NCBI RefSeq assembly: GCF_022048975.1
Contig: NZ_JAKMHX010000032.1
Location: 1-64,000 of the forward strand
DNA from: Sporosarcina cyprini
GTDB lineage: Bacteria > Bacillota > Bacilli > Bacillales_A > Planococcaceae
Direction of reading: 5' to 3'
Length of the DNA stretch: 64,000 nucleotides
Shown here in pieces: positions 18,322-26,418 of the stretch. Position 1 is the stretch's first letter, and each line of letters begins with the position of its first letter. Under the pieces are notes generated by a model, which was not told where the DNA came from, ran no database searches, and saw nothing but the letters and a program-made list of their open reading frames with translations. The position numbers and the translations under genes were made by a program.

Positions 18322-18352
18322 AAGGGGCCGTCCATTTTGGACAGCCCCTTTC
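18322..18352 (+). terminator. Terminator after the GDPD gene
   Basis: AAGGGGC (18322-18328) pairs with GCCCCTT (18344-18350), extended by an inner GTCC/GGAC stem. It may also serve the convergent minus-strand gene ending at 18391. Confidence 0.85.
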
Positions 18353-18390
18353 CTATGCGAATGGCTAACAGCCTGTTCGCAACTTGTCCT

Positions 18391-18735
18391 TTAGAGGATT
18401 TGTGTCAATTCGGAGTTCAACACGCGCTGGGAGTCAATGATGACGCCAGAAGCAGTGCGGCCATATGCTGTGTAAATACCTCCAGTTTGGTTAGGCACGA
18501 TTTCCGTTTCGTATTGAAACGCACCGCCGACAAGGTTCAACGTGACAAACCCGGAAGCATTCGCATTGACACTATAGTTTGCAGTGCCAATCAGCTGTCT
18601 TGTCCCATTGAGTCTGAATACGCGCACGACGCCTGTCAAAGGACCTCCCGTAAGGTTCAAGATCTTAACCCGTACTGAAGTCGCGTTAGAAGGCAAGTTG
18701 CCTGTATTTTCAATTGGTCCAGTTGTTAATGGCAT
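18391..18735 (-). CDS. Small beta-rich protein of unknown function
   Basis: 114 residues, no signal peptide and no cysteines. It is rich in Thr, Asn, Gly and Val, with alternating hydrophobic strands (VRVKILNLTG, GVVRVFRLNG, FVTLNLVGG, YETEIVP), which suggests a single beta-sandwich domain. It opens with MPLTTGPIENTGN. I do not recognise the family with certainty; its composition resembles small spore-coat, exosporium or surface beta-sandwich proteins. The ATG at 18735 has a perfect AGGAGGTGAT Shine-Dalgarno sequence with good spacing, suggesting strong translation. No operon partner. Confidence 0.75.
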   Translation of the reverse strand: MPLTTGPIENTGNLPSNATSVRVKILNLTGGPLTGVVRVFRLNGTRQLIGTANYSVNANASGFVTLNLVGGAFQYETEIVPNQTGGIYTAYGRTASGVIIDSQRVLNSELTQIL

Positions 18736-18741
18736 GTACAA

Positions 18742-19109
18742 TCACCTCCTGTGACTTTATTGAATCTGCAGATTCTGTTCTCATACTATGTAGGTTGTGA
18801 AAGAAGTGATAGGGAGCTTGTACCGGTTTAGGGAGATAATCCAGAAAAAAAAACGACCTCCTACAATCATTGGAAGTCGTCTACTACTGCTCATTCGGCA
18901 GCATTTCAATATAAATAGCAATCATGTTGCTCCTCCGTGTTCTTTTCGCGAATAAACCGTAAAGCTTCTTGGTGGGGAAATTTTGTTGTGAAGGCCAACG
19001 CTGGCTTGAATTGGAATTGGAATCATCCTAACTGGGCATCTGTCCCAACCATTCAGGGCATGCATTTTCATGTCTGGCGATAAATAGTTAGCTGACTCTT
19101 CTCGTTTTA
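18742..19109. other. Intergenic region with a minus-strand terminator and a possible gene remnant
   Basis: 368 bp without a complete gene. On the minus strand CGACTTCC and GGAGGTCG form a stem followed by nine T at about 18846-18880, a good terminator. Upstream of it a minus-strand frame closes at about 18914 with peptide-like sequence ending EALRFIREKNTEEQHDCYLY but has stops about 40 codons earlier. A 13-codon frame (MIAIYIEMLPNEQ, 18892-18933) has a GGAGGAG site. Either a decayed gene or a very short peptide gene is possible; neither is established. Confidence 0.4.
18846..18880 (-). terminator. Intrinsic terminator (minus strand)
   Basis: CGACTTCC pairs with GGAGGTCG and is followed by a run of nine T. 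It is the likely end of transcripts from the yhfH-like genes on the same strand. Confidence 0.8.
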
Positions 19110-19232
19110 TTAAGCCTTGCATTCCTCGCAAGTATTGCTATAGCATTCGTGCTGTTCTTCCATCTCTTTTCCACATGTAATACAAGTTTTAGGCGGCAGG
19201 TTTTTATAGAATTCCACTACGTTTTCTAGCAT
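19110..19232 (-). CDS. yhfH: YhfH family small zinc-ribbon protein, copy 1
   Basis: 40-residue protein: an N-terminal helix (MLENVVEFYKNLPPK) then two Cys-x2-Cys pairs, CITC (residues 17-20) and CEEC (35-38), with an EQHECYSN motif between. The fold should be a tiny zinc ribbon. AAAGGAG at 19248-19242 lies nine bases before the ATG at 19232; an in-frame ATG at 19241 touches the ribosome binding site and was rejected. In B. subtilis yhfH lies near lplJ (yhfJ), as here. The function of the family is unknown. A paralogue is 180 bp upstream on the same strand. Confidence 0.88.
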   Translation of the reverse strand: MLENVVEFYKNLPPKTCITCGKEMEEQHECYSNTCEECKA

Positions 19233-19282
19233 TGCTTCCATCTCCTTTGTTTTATAACTATGATTAAGTTGTCAATTTGTTT

Positions 19283-19620
19283 TATAACAGAGTGGGTAAA
19301 AAAATACACCACGTTGCCGTTGGTAATTCTACCGGCTTCATGCTATTTCAAACATGAACCGTTTTCTGTGTTACTACAATGTGCATATGTCATATAACAG
19401 ATGTGGTAAAAAATTATAGCACGTTGCACTCATCGCATTTATTGCTATAGCATTCGTGTTGCTCGTCAATTTCCTTGCCGCACTGCTCACATTGTTTAGC
19501 TGGCAGATTCTTAAAAAACTCTACAATGTTTTCAAGCATTGTGTTCATCTCCTTTCATTGTGTTATAACGAAATGAAAAATTGGACAATTGTCATATAAC
19601 AGATAGGGTAAAAAAATATA
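19283..19620. repeat. Three copies of a TAACAG-N6-GGTAAAAAA element around the yhfH genes
   Basis: Related sequences TAACAGAGTGGGTAAAAAAA (about 19288), TAACAGATGTGGTAAAAAAT (about 19395) and TAACAGATAGGGTAAAAAAA (about 19596). The first two are followed by CACGTTGC, which in copy 2 is the 3' end of the gene. The first is not followed by a gene, so it may be the scar of a lost third yhfH copy. On the minus strand the elements lie about 50-60 bp upstream of each yhfH start. Confidence 0.7.
19414..19539 (-). CDS. yhfH: YhfH family small zinc-ribbon protein, copy 2
   Basis: 41 residues, about 70 percent identical by eye to copy 1: MLENIVEFFKNLPAK, CEQC (residues 17-20), EQHECYSNK and CDEC (35-38). 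The ribosome binding site AAAGGAG and its nine-base spacing are identical to copy 1, including the intervening ATGAACACA/ATGGAAGCA pattern. It looks like a tandem duplication in which both copies keep zinc-ligand cysteines, so both are probably functional. Each copy has a similar upstream element. Confidence 0.88.
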   Translation of the reverse strand: MLENIVEFFKNLPAKQCEQCGKEIDEQHECYSNKCDECNVL

Positions 19621-19769
19621 TAGTTAGCTCATCTATCAAACTCCTTACGTTTGTTATACAACTAGAATTTATTAAAACGTAGTGTATTATAACAAGAATC
19701 TTTTGTCAACACTTTTGGATGCCGTTCGGCTAAAATAAAATTGGATCATAGTCATAGGGAGCGATTAGC

Positions 19770-20762
19770 ATGTATTTCATTGATAATAAAGGAATTACCG
19801 ATCCGCGGATCAATTTGGCGATAGAAGAGTATGCGTTAAAAACGATGGATGTCGAAAAGGACTCCTATTTGCTGTTTTACATTAATGAGCCGTCCATCAT
19901 TATCGGACGCAATCAAAACACGGTAGAAGAGATTAATACAGAATTTGTCGATGCGAATGGTATCCATGTCGTCCGCCGGTTGTCTGGTGGAGGAGCGGTG
20001 TATCATGATGTAGGGAACTTGAATTATAGCTTTATTACAAAAGATGATGGTGAATCGTTCCGGAACTTTAAAAAGTTCACGGAACCTGTTATCAAAGCAT
20101 TAGCTGAAATGGGCGTGAAGGCAGAGCTGCTGGGACGAAATGATATTCTAGTGGAAGGACGGAAAGTGTCTGGAAACGCGCAATTTGCGACACAAGGACG
20201 TTTGTACACCCATGGAACGCTCATGTTTGATACGGAAATCGAGCGGGTCGTGTCCGCCTTGAAGGTGAAGAAGGATAAAATCGAGTCAAAAGGCATCAAG
20301 TCCATCCGTAGCCGTGTCGCCAATATCTCAGAATTCATCGAAGAGCCGATGACCATTGAGCAATTCCGCCAGCGTATTTTGACTTCCATCTTTAACGGGG
20401 AAGAAAATATTCAATACGTGGAACTGACAAATGACGATTGGGACAAGATTCACCAGCTATCTGCGGAACGTTACGGCAACTGGGATTGGAATTACGGAAA
20501 ATCCCCGAAATGCAATATGCAGCATTCGCATCGCTTCCCGGTTGGCGGCATTGATGTCCGTTTGCAAGTGAATAAAGGCAAAATTGAAGAAGTCCACATC
20601 TTCGGAGATTTCTTCGGTGTCGGAGAAGTGGCTGTGATCGAGGAGAGCTTGAAAAATGTCCAATACGATCGCGAATCCATCACCAAAGCATTGGATTCTC
20701 TCGATATCCCGACCATCCTTGGCGGCATAACGAAAGAGGAATTCGTCAATCTGATCTACTAA
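19770..20762 (+). CDS. lplJ: Lipoate-protein ligase LplJ
   Basis: 330 residues. It activates free lipoate with ATP and attaches it to lipoyl domains. The lipoate/ATP-binding motif RRLSGGGAVYHDVGNLNYSF is at residues 71-90 and the catalytic lysine lies in GRKVSGNAQF. The C-terminal accessory domain (about 250-330) is present, as in full-length LplA-type enzymes. ATG at 19770 with AGGGAG upstream. A repeated TTGTTATAC/GTATTATAACAA inverted pair at about 19653-19698 may be regulatory. Followed by a strong terminator. Confidence 0.95.
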   Translation: MYFIDNKGITDPRINLAIEEYALKTMDVEKDSYLLFYINEPSIIIGRNQNTVEEINTEFVDANGIHVVRRLSGGGAVYHDVGNLNYSFITKDDGESFRNFKKFTEPVIKALAEMGVKAELLGRNDILVEGRKVSGNAQFATQGRLYTHGTLMFDTEIERVVSALKVKKDKIESKGIKSIRSRVANISEFIEEPMTIEQFRQRILTSIFNGEENIQYVELTNDDWDKIHQLSAERYGNWDWNYGKSPKCNMQHSHRFPVGGIDVRLQVNKGKIEEVHIFGDFFGVGEVAVIEESLKNVQYDRESITKALDSLDIPTILGGITKEEFVNLIY

Positions 20763-20786
20763 ACCCGGCGCTTGCCGGGTTTTTTC
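20762..20786 (+). terminator. Terminator of lplJ
   Basis: AACCCGGC (20762-20769) pairs with GCCGGGTT (20774-20781) around GCTT, followed by T6. Confidence 0.95.
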
Positions 20787-20974
20787 TATGCTCTTCTCCC
20801 TTCTATTATACGTAAAAAAGGGGGGGAGAAGTAGGCGAAAGTCACGGGGGAAGAGGAAAAGGAGTTGCAAGCTTGCTTGTATATTTCAACATGAAAATCA
20901 GGTAATCCAGTGATGAAATTACTAGATGGACAAAGGCAGTTAGTGCGAAATGGAGTGTTTAGTGACCTGCTGAT

Positions 20975-21240
20975 TGACCCGCGGATGCACAGAGCCTCTG
21001 TTCATCTCGTCACCCGCGCATAAGCCAGTGCTACCCGCGCATACCGGTTCCGTACCCGCGCATAAGCCAGAGCCACCCGCGCATACGGGGTCCGTAGCCA
21101 CGCATAAGCCAAGGGCATCCGCGCATACCGAGTTCGTAGCCACGCATAAGCTAAAGCCACCCACTCATACGGGGTGCATAGCCGCGCATACAGGATCCAC
21201 ACCCGCGCATACGGGTTCTACCCCCCACGCATACCCAAGA
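20975..21240. repeat. Tandem repeat tract 2 (21-bp GCGCATA units)
   Basis: Cores of the form ACCCGCGCATA start their GCGCATA part at 21016, 21037, 21058, 21079, 21100, 21121, 21142, 21163, 21184 and 21205: nine consecutive spacings of exactly 21 bp, then one of 22. Two unit tails alternate, AAGCCAGTGCT-like and CCGGTTCCGT-like, giving a 42-bp dimer. A degenerate unit is at about 20975. It lies between the lplJ terminator and the bceR promoter. The minus strand is open in reading frame because 42 is divisible by three, but no ribosome binding site supports coding. Confidence 0.93.
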
Positions 21241-21356
21241 CCCATCCACACACCTCCACCAATTCCGAAGCATAAAAGTCCATCACCTTACAGAGACAAC
21301 AGGCGGAATTTCCACTTTTGAGGTATAATCAACAGAGAGTGAGAGGGGGAGGAGCG

Positions 21357-22061
21357 ATGGAAAATCACCGTATTTTCATCGTGGAAGATGATAAAAAGAT
21401 TGCGGGGTTGCTCGCTGAGACGCTTCGCAAGTATCAATACGATGTAGCGATTGTTGAGGATTTTGATAATATTGTCGAAGAGTGCGGCGCCTTTGAACCG
21501 CATCTCATTTTATTGGATATTAATTTGCCATCGTATGATGGATATTATTGGTGCCGCCAGTTGAGGCAGCATACGACGTGCCCGATTATTTTCATTTCCG
21601 CGAGGTCGGGGGATATGGACCAGGTATTTGCGCTGGAGAATGGCGGCGATGATTTTATTACGAAGCCGTTCCATTATGAGATTGTGCTGGCGAAAATCAG
21701 GAGCCATCTGCGCAGGTCGTTTGGGGAGTATGCGCCGAATCAATCGGAGCGGACGGTGAAGCAAGGGCTGCTGACGTTGTTTGTGGAGCGGATGGAGTTG
21801 CATTTGCGTGATTTAGTTATCCCTTTGCAGAAGAAAGAGTGTGTCATACTCGAGTTGCTGCTGGATGCGTCGCCGAAAGTTGTGTCACGTGAAACGCTGC
21901 TCGAGGAGTTATGGGATGACCAGTCGTTTGTCGATGAGAACACGTTGAATGTCAATATGACTCGGGTGCGGAAAAAGCTCGGGGATTATGGAGTGAAGTC
22001 CACCATTGAAACGGTGCGCGGCTCGGGCTACCGGCTGCTCGTCGCGCCGGAGGAAGCATGA
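21357..22061 (+). CDS. bceR: BceR-type response regulator
   Basis: 234 residues, OmpR/PhoB class. The receiver domain has the acidic pair in IVEDDKK (residues 8-14) and phosphoacceptor D54 in LILLDINLPSYDG. The winged-helix DNA-binding domain occupies about 130-230 and ends with ETVRGSGYRL. With the overlapping kinase and ABC transporter it forms the Bce-type module that senses and resists cell-wall-active peptide antibiotics. ATG at 21357 follows GGGAGGAG; TATAAT at 21324-21329 is the likely -10 element. The kinase start overlaps its stop. Confidence 0.9.
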   Translation: MENHRIFIVEDDKKIAGLLAETLRKYQYDVAIVEDFDNIVEECGAFEPHLILLDINLPSYDGYYWCRQLRQHTTCPIIFISARSGDMDQVFALENGGDDFITKPFHYEIVLAKIRSHLRRSFGEYAPNQSERTVKQGLLTLFVERMELHLRDLVIPLQKKECVILELLLDASPKVVSRETLLEELWDDQSFVDENTLNVNMTRVRKKLGDYGVKSTIETVRGSGYRLLVAPEEA

Positions 22062-23110
22062 GACAAGTATCGCTATTTCTTCGGGAGCATATGCCGCTTC
22101 TTGTCTTTCAGCTGCTGCTCATCGTTTTCATCTTGCTGCTCTACTACTTGGACGGGTTTCGAGGCCTCAATACGGCCATCTACTCGATCATTATGAGCTT
22201 TTTGCTGACCGCCGGCTATTTAGGCGGGAAATATATCATGCGGCGTTCCTTTTACACATCGATCACCCGGAAGCCGGAGAAGATGGAGGACGCCTTGATG
22301 CGCTACGTCCCATCGCCGGAGCAGCGCCAGACGATCCGTTATATGCGTAATCTCTACAGCCTTTATCAAAATGAAGTGCAGTCCTTGTATGCGTCCCAGC
22401 ACCGACAAATCCATTTCATGAATCAATGGGTCCACCAGATGAAGACGCCGATTTCGGTCATTGGTCTGTTGCTTCAGGAAGAGGGGGAGCTGGACAAGCG
22501 GAGTGTGGCGGAGGAGATTGATAAGATCCGTCTCGGTTTGGATGCCGTGTTGATGAATGCCCGTCTGGAAACGTTTGAAGAGGATATGCGCATTGAACAA
22601 GTTGGTCTCAAAACACTCGTTCAAAAGGTTGTGAATGAACATAAGAGGCTCTTTATTACGAACGGGGTTTTCCCGGTCATTCGCATTGATGACCGGTTTA
22701 CAGTGGCAACCGATGTTAAGTGGATGCATACGATCATTTCGCAATTCATTACCAATGCAGTTAAATATACGTTTGAAGAAGGAAAGAAAATTCATTTCAC
22801 TGCGGAAGCGGGGGATGCGGGTATTATGCTGAGTATCCGGGATGAAGGGATCGGCATTCCCGCATCCGATTTGAAACGGGTGACGAAAGCCTTCTTTACC
22901 GGAGAAAACGGCCGGTTGACGGGGGAGTCGACTGGGATGGGCCTCTACATCGCATCGGAAGTATGTGGGAAGCTGGGCCACCCGCTGACAATAGAATCGG
23001 AATCAGGAGCCGGCACGACGGTCAGCGTCCTATTTAAAAACGGAGAGGCAGGTGAGATGGATGACAGCACAGAGGATCGTGGAACTGACGGAAGTGACGA
23101 AGATCTATGA
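22058..23110 (+). CDS. bceS: BceS-type intramembrane-sensing histidine kinase
   Basis: 350 residues. Two N-terminal membrane helices (about 13-31 and 39-60) are joined by only a few residues, the intramembrane-sensing layout. The phosphoacceptor histidine is H126 in NQWVHQMKTPISVI. The ATPase domain has NAVKYTF, DEGIGIP and STGMGLYIASEV. Such kinases detect antibiotic through their partner transporter rather than directly. Starts four bases before the bceR stop and overlaps the ATPase gene by about 50 bp. Confidence 0.92.
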   Translation: MRQVSLFLREHMPLLVFQLLLIVFILLLYYLDGFRGLNTAIYSIIMSFLLTAGYLGGKYIMRRSFYTSITRKPEKMEDALMRYVPSPEQRQTIRYMRNLYSLYQNEVQSLYASQHRQIHFMNQWVHQMKTPISVIGLLLQEEGELDKRSVAEEIDKIRLGLDAVLMNARLETFEEDMRIEQVGLKTLVQKVVNEHKRLFITNGVFPVIRIDDRFTVATDVKWMHTIISQFITNAVKYTFEEGKKIHFTAEAGDAGIMLSIRDEGIGIPASDLKRVTKAFFTGENGRLTGESTGMGLYIASEVCGKLGHPLTIESESGAGTTVSVLFKNGEAGEMDDSTEDRGTDGSDEDL

Positions 23111-23834
23111 AGGCAAAGTGATGCATCGCGCATTGAACCGGCTCGACTTCGAAGCGGAGGAAGGGGAGTTCGTCGCGATCATGGGACCTTCCGGGAGCGG
23201 CAAGACGACGCTGCTCAATCTCATCTCGACGATTGACCTGCCGACGTACGGCAAGCTTGTCGTCAACGGAATTGAGCCGGAAGTGCTCAGCCAGAATGAA
23301 CTGGCTTTGTTCCGGCGGCATAATTTTGGATTCGTTTTTCAAGACATCAATTTGCTTCATATGCTGACTGTCGAAGAGAATATTGTCCTGCCACTTACCT
23401 TGGACGGACTGCCTTTGCATGAGATGGAAAGGCGGGTCAAGAAAATTTCCGCCCAGCTGCATTTAAAAGAGATCTTAAATCGCAGGCCGGATGAGCTGTC
23501 GGGCGGACAAGCCCAGCGGACAGCGATCGGGCGGGCGCTCATCCATCAGCCGAAAATGATTCTGGCGGATGAACCGACCGGAAATTTGGATTCGAAATCG
23601 GCGAAGGATGTACTCGAACTGCTCAGCCATGTGAATGAAACTGAACGGACGACGATCATTATGGTGACGCATGATCCGATAGCGGCCAGTTATTGCGACC
23701 GGGTGCTGTTCATAAAAGATGGGGAGTTTTTCAATGAAATCTACAAAGATGAGCGGCGCCAAACGTTCTTCCAGCGCATCTTGAACGTCTTGTCACTGCT
23801 TGGAGGGAACGTCCATGATCTGCGGACGCTGTGA
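23061..23834 (+). CDS. bceA: BceA-type ABC transporter ATP-binding protein
   Basis: 257 residues. Walker A GPSGSGKTT, Q-loop VFQDINLL, signature LSGGQAQRTAIGRAL and Walker B ILADEPTGNLDS are all intact. MacB/LolD-like subfamily. The C-terminus is about 25 residues longer than the minimal domain. The start is set at the ATG at 23061; a GTG at 23052 is in frame but falls within the AGGTGAG ribosome binding site. Fifteen bases separate it from the permease. Confidence 0.93.
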   Translation: MTAQRIVELTEVTKIYEGKVMHRALNRLDFEAEEGEFVAIMGPSGSGKTTLLNLISTIDLPTYGKLVVNGIEPEVLSQNELALFRRHNFGFVFQDINLLHMLTVEENIVLPLTLDGLPLHEMERRVKKISAQLHLKEILNRRPDELSGGQAQRTAIGRALIHQPKMILADEPTGNLDSKSAKDVLELLSHVNETERTTIIMVTHDPIAASYCDRVLFIKDGEFFNEIYKDERRQTFFQRILNVLSLLGGNVHDLRTL

Positions 23835-23849
23835 TCGGGGGGAGCCAGC

Positions 23850-25775
23850 TTGAATTTCCGCCAGTTTGCGTATCGCAATGTTATCCGGAACCGACGGATT
23901 TACGCTGCCTTTTTCATGGCCAGTGTTTTTTCAGTCATGGTCTTTTTCCTTTATTCGATGCTATTGTTCCACCCATCCATCGAAAATAGGTTTCTGCAGG
24001 AAATTGCGCTCGTCGGCATGGGAGCGGCGGAGCTGATTCTATTCATCTTCACGCTCTTTTTCCTGTTCTATTCGATGCGGGCGTTCTTGCAAGCAAGGTC
24101 AAAAGAGTTCGGCATCCTGCTGCATCTCGGCATGGAAAAAAGGCAATTGCACCGGCTCATTTTCATTGAAACGCTGATCATTGGAGTCGGGGCAATTTTG
24201 GCGGGAACGTTTTTAGGTTATATGTTCTCAAAGTTCTTTTTCATGGTCGTTAAGGAAATTGTTTTGTTGCCGGCATTGCCGCTTTATTTATCCTGGAAGC
24301 CATTTGCACTGACGGTCGGGGCTTTTTTGAGCTTGTTCATTATCATTTCACTGTCCGCTCCTGTTTTCATCCGCACGGGACGGGTGGAGGAATTGATTCG
24401 CGGTGAAATGGCTGAGTTGGGTTCACACGGATTTTCAACCAAGAGGGCAATTTTCGGTTTGGCCCTGCTCGGCGTTTCCTACTGGGCGGCGGCATCCACG
24501 TCCAACTCCATCGTCATCGGTTTGATTTTTCTTCTGCCGCCGCTTGCGACGATCGGAACGTATTTCTTCTTTACCGATTCGCTGCCGTTTCTGCTGCATC
24601 TGTTCAGGCGGCGTAAAAAGTTCTATTGGCGTCATTTTTGGCTGCTCTCAGTCTCGGAAGGGGTCGTCCGCCTGAAGGAAAACGCCCGGATGTTCTTCAT
24701 CGTGACAATCGTATCGACGCTCGCGTTCATGTCGGTCGGCATCTTGGCTTCGCTGACTTCCTTTGCGTCCCAGTATCGCGAAATGAATCCGCTTGGCCTC
24801 GTCTATCACAGTTTGCCGGGGAATCAATTGGAACAGCGCCACGTCGCCGAACTGATCGAGGAGCTGAAAGAAAAGCAGCTCGATTATACACTGGTACGAA
24901 TCCCGATCATTGAGCAAACCTCATCATTCACGGAGAATCGGGTATCCATTTTAAAGCTGTCCAACGTCAACTTGCTTGCCCAGTCATTTGGCTACAGCAA
25001 GATTGACTTATCCAAGGGCTATGCAATGTTCCTGCCGCCATCTGCCTCTTCGTACGATTTTTTGAAGAAGCGGACGGTCGAGACGACGTTGAAGGAAACC
25101 GATATTACCATTCAAATCGAAGGGGCGTACCCGTTTCAAGTGTTTCCCTCAAATGCCATTGGGACGAACGCCATCATTTTGAATGACAGCGACTTTGAGA
25201 AAATTATCATGCAGGATATTGATCCGGCTTCGGTCTATTATGCATTCAATATTCCGGACTGGCAAAATACGAAAGAGGTTGGCCTGCAGATTAATCGATC
25301 CATTTCAGAGTCCTTTATTACAGGGACCATTCATCACCTGCCGTATAAATTTGACAACCCGGGAGCGAACTATGCGATTATCCGCACGACGTTCTCGTTG
25401 CTGTTATTTGTCGGGCTGCTGCTCGCAGGCGTCTTTTTCCTCGCAGCTGGGAGCTTCATTTATTTCCGGCTGTACACGTCGCTCGAACGGGACCGCAAAC
25501 AGTTTGACGTGTTGCGGCGCATGGGAATTACGGACAAGGAATTCAAGCGGATCGTGAATCGGCAATTGATTCCGCAGTTCTTCTTCCCTTGGGGCGTCGC
25601 CTTCGTTCATAGTTCCTTCGCGTTCCTGTCTCTGCAAGTCATCTGGGATGCTTTGGCTGAAATTTCGATTGTGAAGGAATTGCTGCTAGTGCTTGCGGGC
25701 TTTACGCTTATGCAAATCATCTATTTCTATTTGATTCGCTGGCGCTATTTGGCGCATATTAAAGCATCGACCTAA
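23850..25775 (+). CDS. bceB: BceB-type ABC transporter permease
   Basis: 641 residues, the usual BceB length. Ten predicted membrane helices: one near the N-terminus, three at about 55-175, two at about 195-245, one near 275-300 and three at the C-terminus. A large extracellular domain lies at about 305-510 between helices 7 and 8, the proposed peptide-antibiotic interaction region. FtsX-like domains flank it. TTG start with GGGGGAG upstream. Last gene of the module, followed by a terminator. Confidence 0.92.
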   Translation: MNFRQFAYRNVIRNRRIYAAFFMASVFSVMVFFLYSMLLFHPSIENRFLQEIALVGMGAAELILFIFTLFFLFYSMRAFLQARSKEFGILLHLGMEKRQLHRLIFIETLIIGVGAILAGTFLGYMFSKFFFMVVKEIVLLPALPLYLSWKPFALTVGAFLSLFIIISLSAPVFIRTGRVEELIRGEMAELGSHGFSTKRAIFGLALLGVSYWAAASTSNSIVIGLIFLLPPLATIGTYFFFTDSLPFLLHLFRRRKKFYWRHFWLLSVSEGVVRLKENARMFFIVTIVSTLAFMSVGILASLTSFASQYREMNPLGLVYHSLPGNQLEQRHVAELIEELKEKQLDYTLVRIPIIEQTSSFTENRVSILKLSNVNLLAQSFGYSKIDLSKGYAMFLPPSASSYDFLKKRTVETTLKETDITIQIEGAYPFQVFPSNAIGTNAIILNDSDFEKIIMQDIDPASVYYAFNIPDWQNTKEVGLQINRSISESFITGTIHHLPYKFDNPGANYAIIRTTFSLLLFVGLLLAGVFFLAAGSFIYFRLYTSLERDRKQFDVLRRMGITDKEFKRIVNRQLIPQFFFPWGVAFVHSSFAFLSLQVIWDALAEISIVKELLLVLAGFTLMQIIYFYLIRWRYLAHIKAST

Positions 25776-25801
25776 GCAAGGGTGTTTCAATCTCAAAAGA
25801 A

Positions 25802-25841
25802 AAGCGAGTATGCGGGCGTTTGACAGCTCACATACTCGCTT
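25802..25841. terminator. Terminator after bceB
   Basis: AAGCGAGTATG (25802-25812) pairs with CATACTCGCTT (25831-25841), followed by TATTTTATT. It could also serve the convergent UPF0316 gene. Confidence 0.85.
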
Positions 25842-25880
25842 ATTTTATTGACTGCCTGCATCACAACAGGCAATCAACCA

Positions 25881-26393
25881 TTACCGCAAATTCTTCACGA
25901 GAAATCCGCCATTGAATGTCGTCGGTTCATAGGAAATGATAAATGCCTTTGGCTCAATTTCCAAAATCGTGTTACGCAGCTTCTGTTCATCTTTTCGCTT
26001 GGCTAGCACTTTCATGACAAGACGTTTTCCATCTTTGCCATCCGCGAACCAAGACGTCACGCCATAATTCTTTTCGCGCAGCAGCCGGCAAATCGCCATG
26101 TCATTGTCGTTGACGACCACTTCAAAAACGGTATAACCGAGCGCCAGTTTCTTCTCGATTCTGCTTCCTACATAGACCCCGAGGCCCCAGCCGAAACAGT
26201 ATGCAGCAATGTTAATCGGCTTATCGAGGTTGTCGAGTACGAGCGTCAGCCCCATCAAGTAGACAAACACTTCTGCCATGGAAACGACAGATGCGATGAC
26301 CCGCAGTCCTTTAAATGTAAAAAGGACGCGAAGCGTAAATAATGACACATAGACCAAATTAATCGCAACGATGGTAACAATCATGGATAACAT
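25881..26393 (-). CDS. UPF0316 (DUF2179/DUF5698) membrane protein
   Basis: 170 residues. Three membrane helices in the first 85 residues (about 3-22, 34-55 and 61-80) are followed by a cytoplasmic DUF2179 domain (about 90-165). Motifs YVGSRIEKKLALGY, REKNYGVT and IEPKAFIISYEPTTFNGG resemble B. subtilis YebE/UPF0316 proteins. Function is not established; DUF2179 domains may bind small ligands. ATG at 26393 with AGGGG upstream. It is 25 bp from the M24 gene on the same strand and may be cotranscribed. Confidence 0.8.
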   Translation of the reverse strand: MLSMIVTIVAINLVYVSLFTLRVLFTFKGLRVIASVVSMAEVFVYLMGLTLVLDNLDKPINIAAYCFGWGLGVYVGSRIEKKLALGYTVFEVVVNDNDMAICRLLREKNYGVTSWFADGKDGKRLVMKVLAKRKDEQKLRNTILEIEPKAFIISYEPTTFNGGFLVKNLR

Positions 26394-26418
26394 ATGATTT
26401 CCCCTACTCTATAAATGG

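Noticed and set aside
18922..19131. 69-codon minus-strand frame overlapping yhfH copy 1
   Set aside because: No ribosome binding site and no protein-like composition; it overlaps the real zinc-ribbon gene.
20940..21202. Repeat protein genes in tract 2, open on both strands
   Set aside because: Openness follows from a 42-bp period divisible by three; no ribosome binding site, and composition is not protein-like.
22220..22981. 253-codon minus-strand frame within bceS
   Set aside because: Antisense shadow; bceS has intact kinase motifs and the frame shows no domain.
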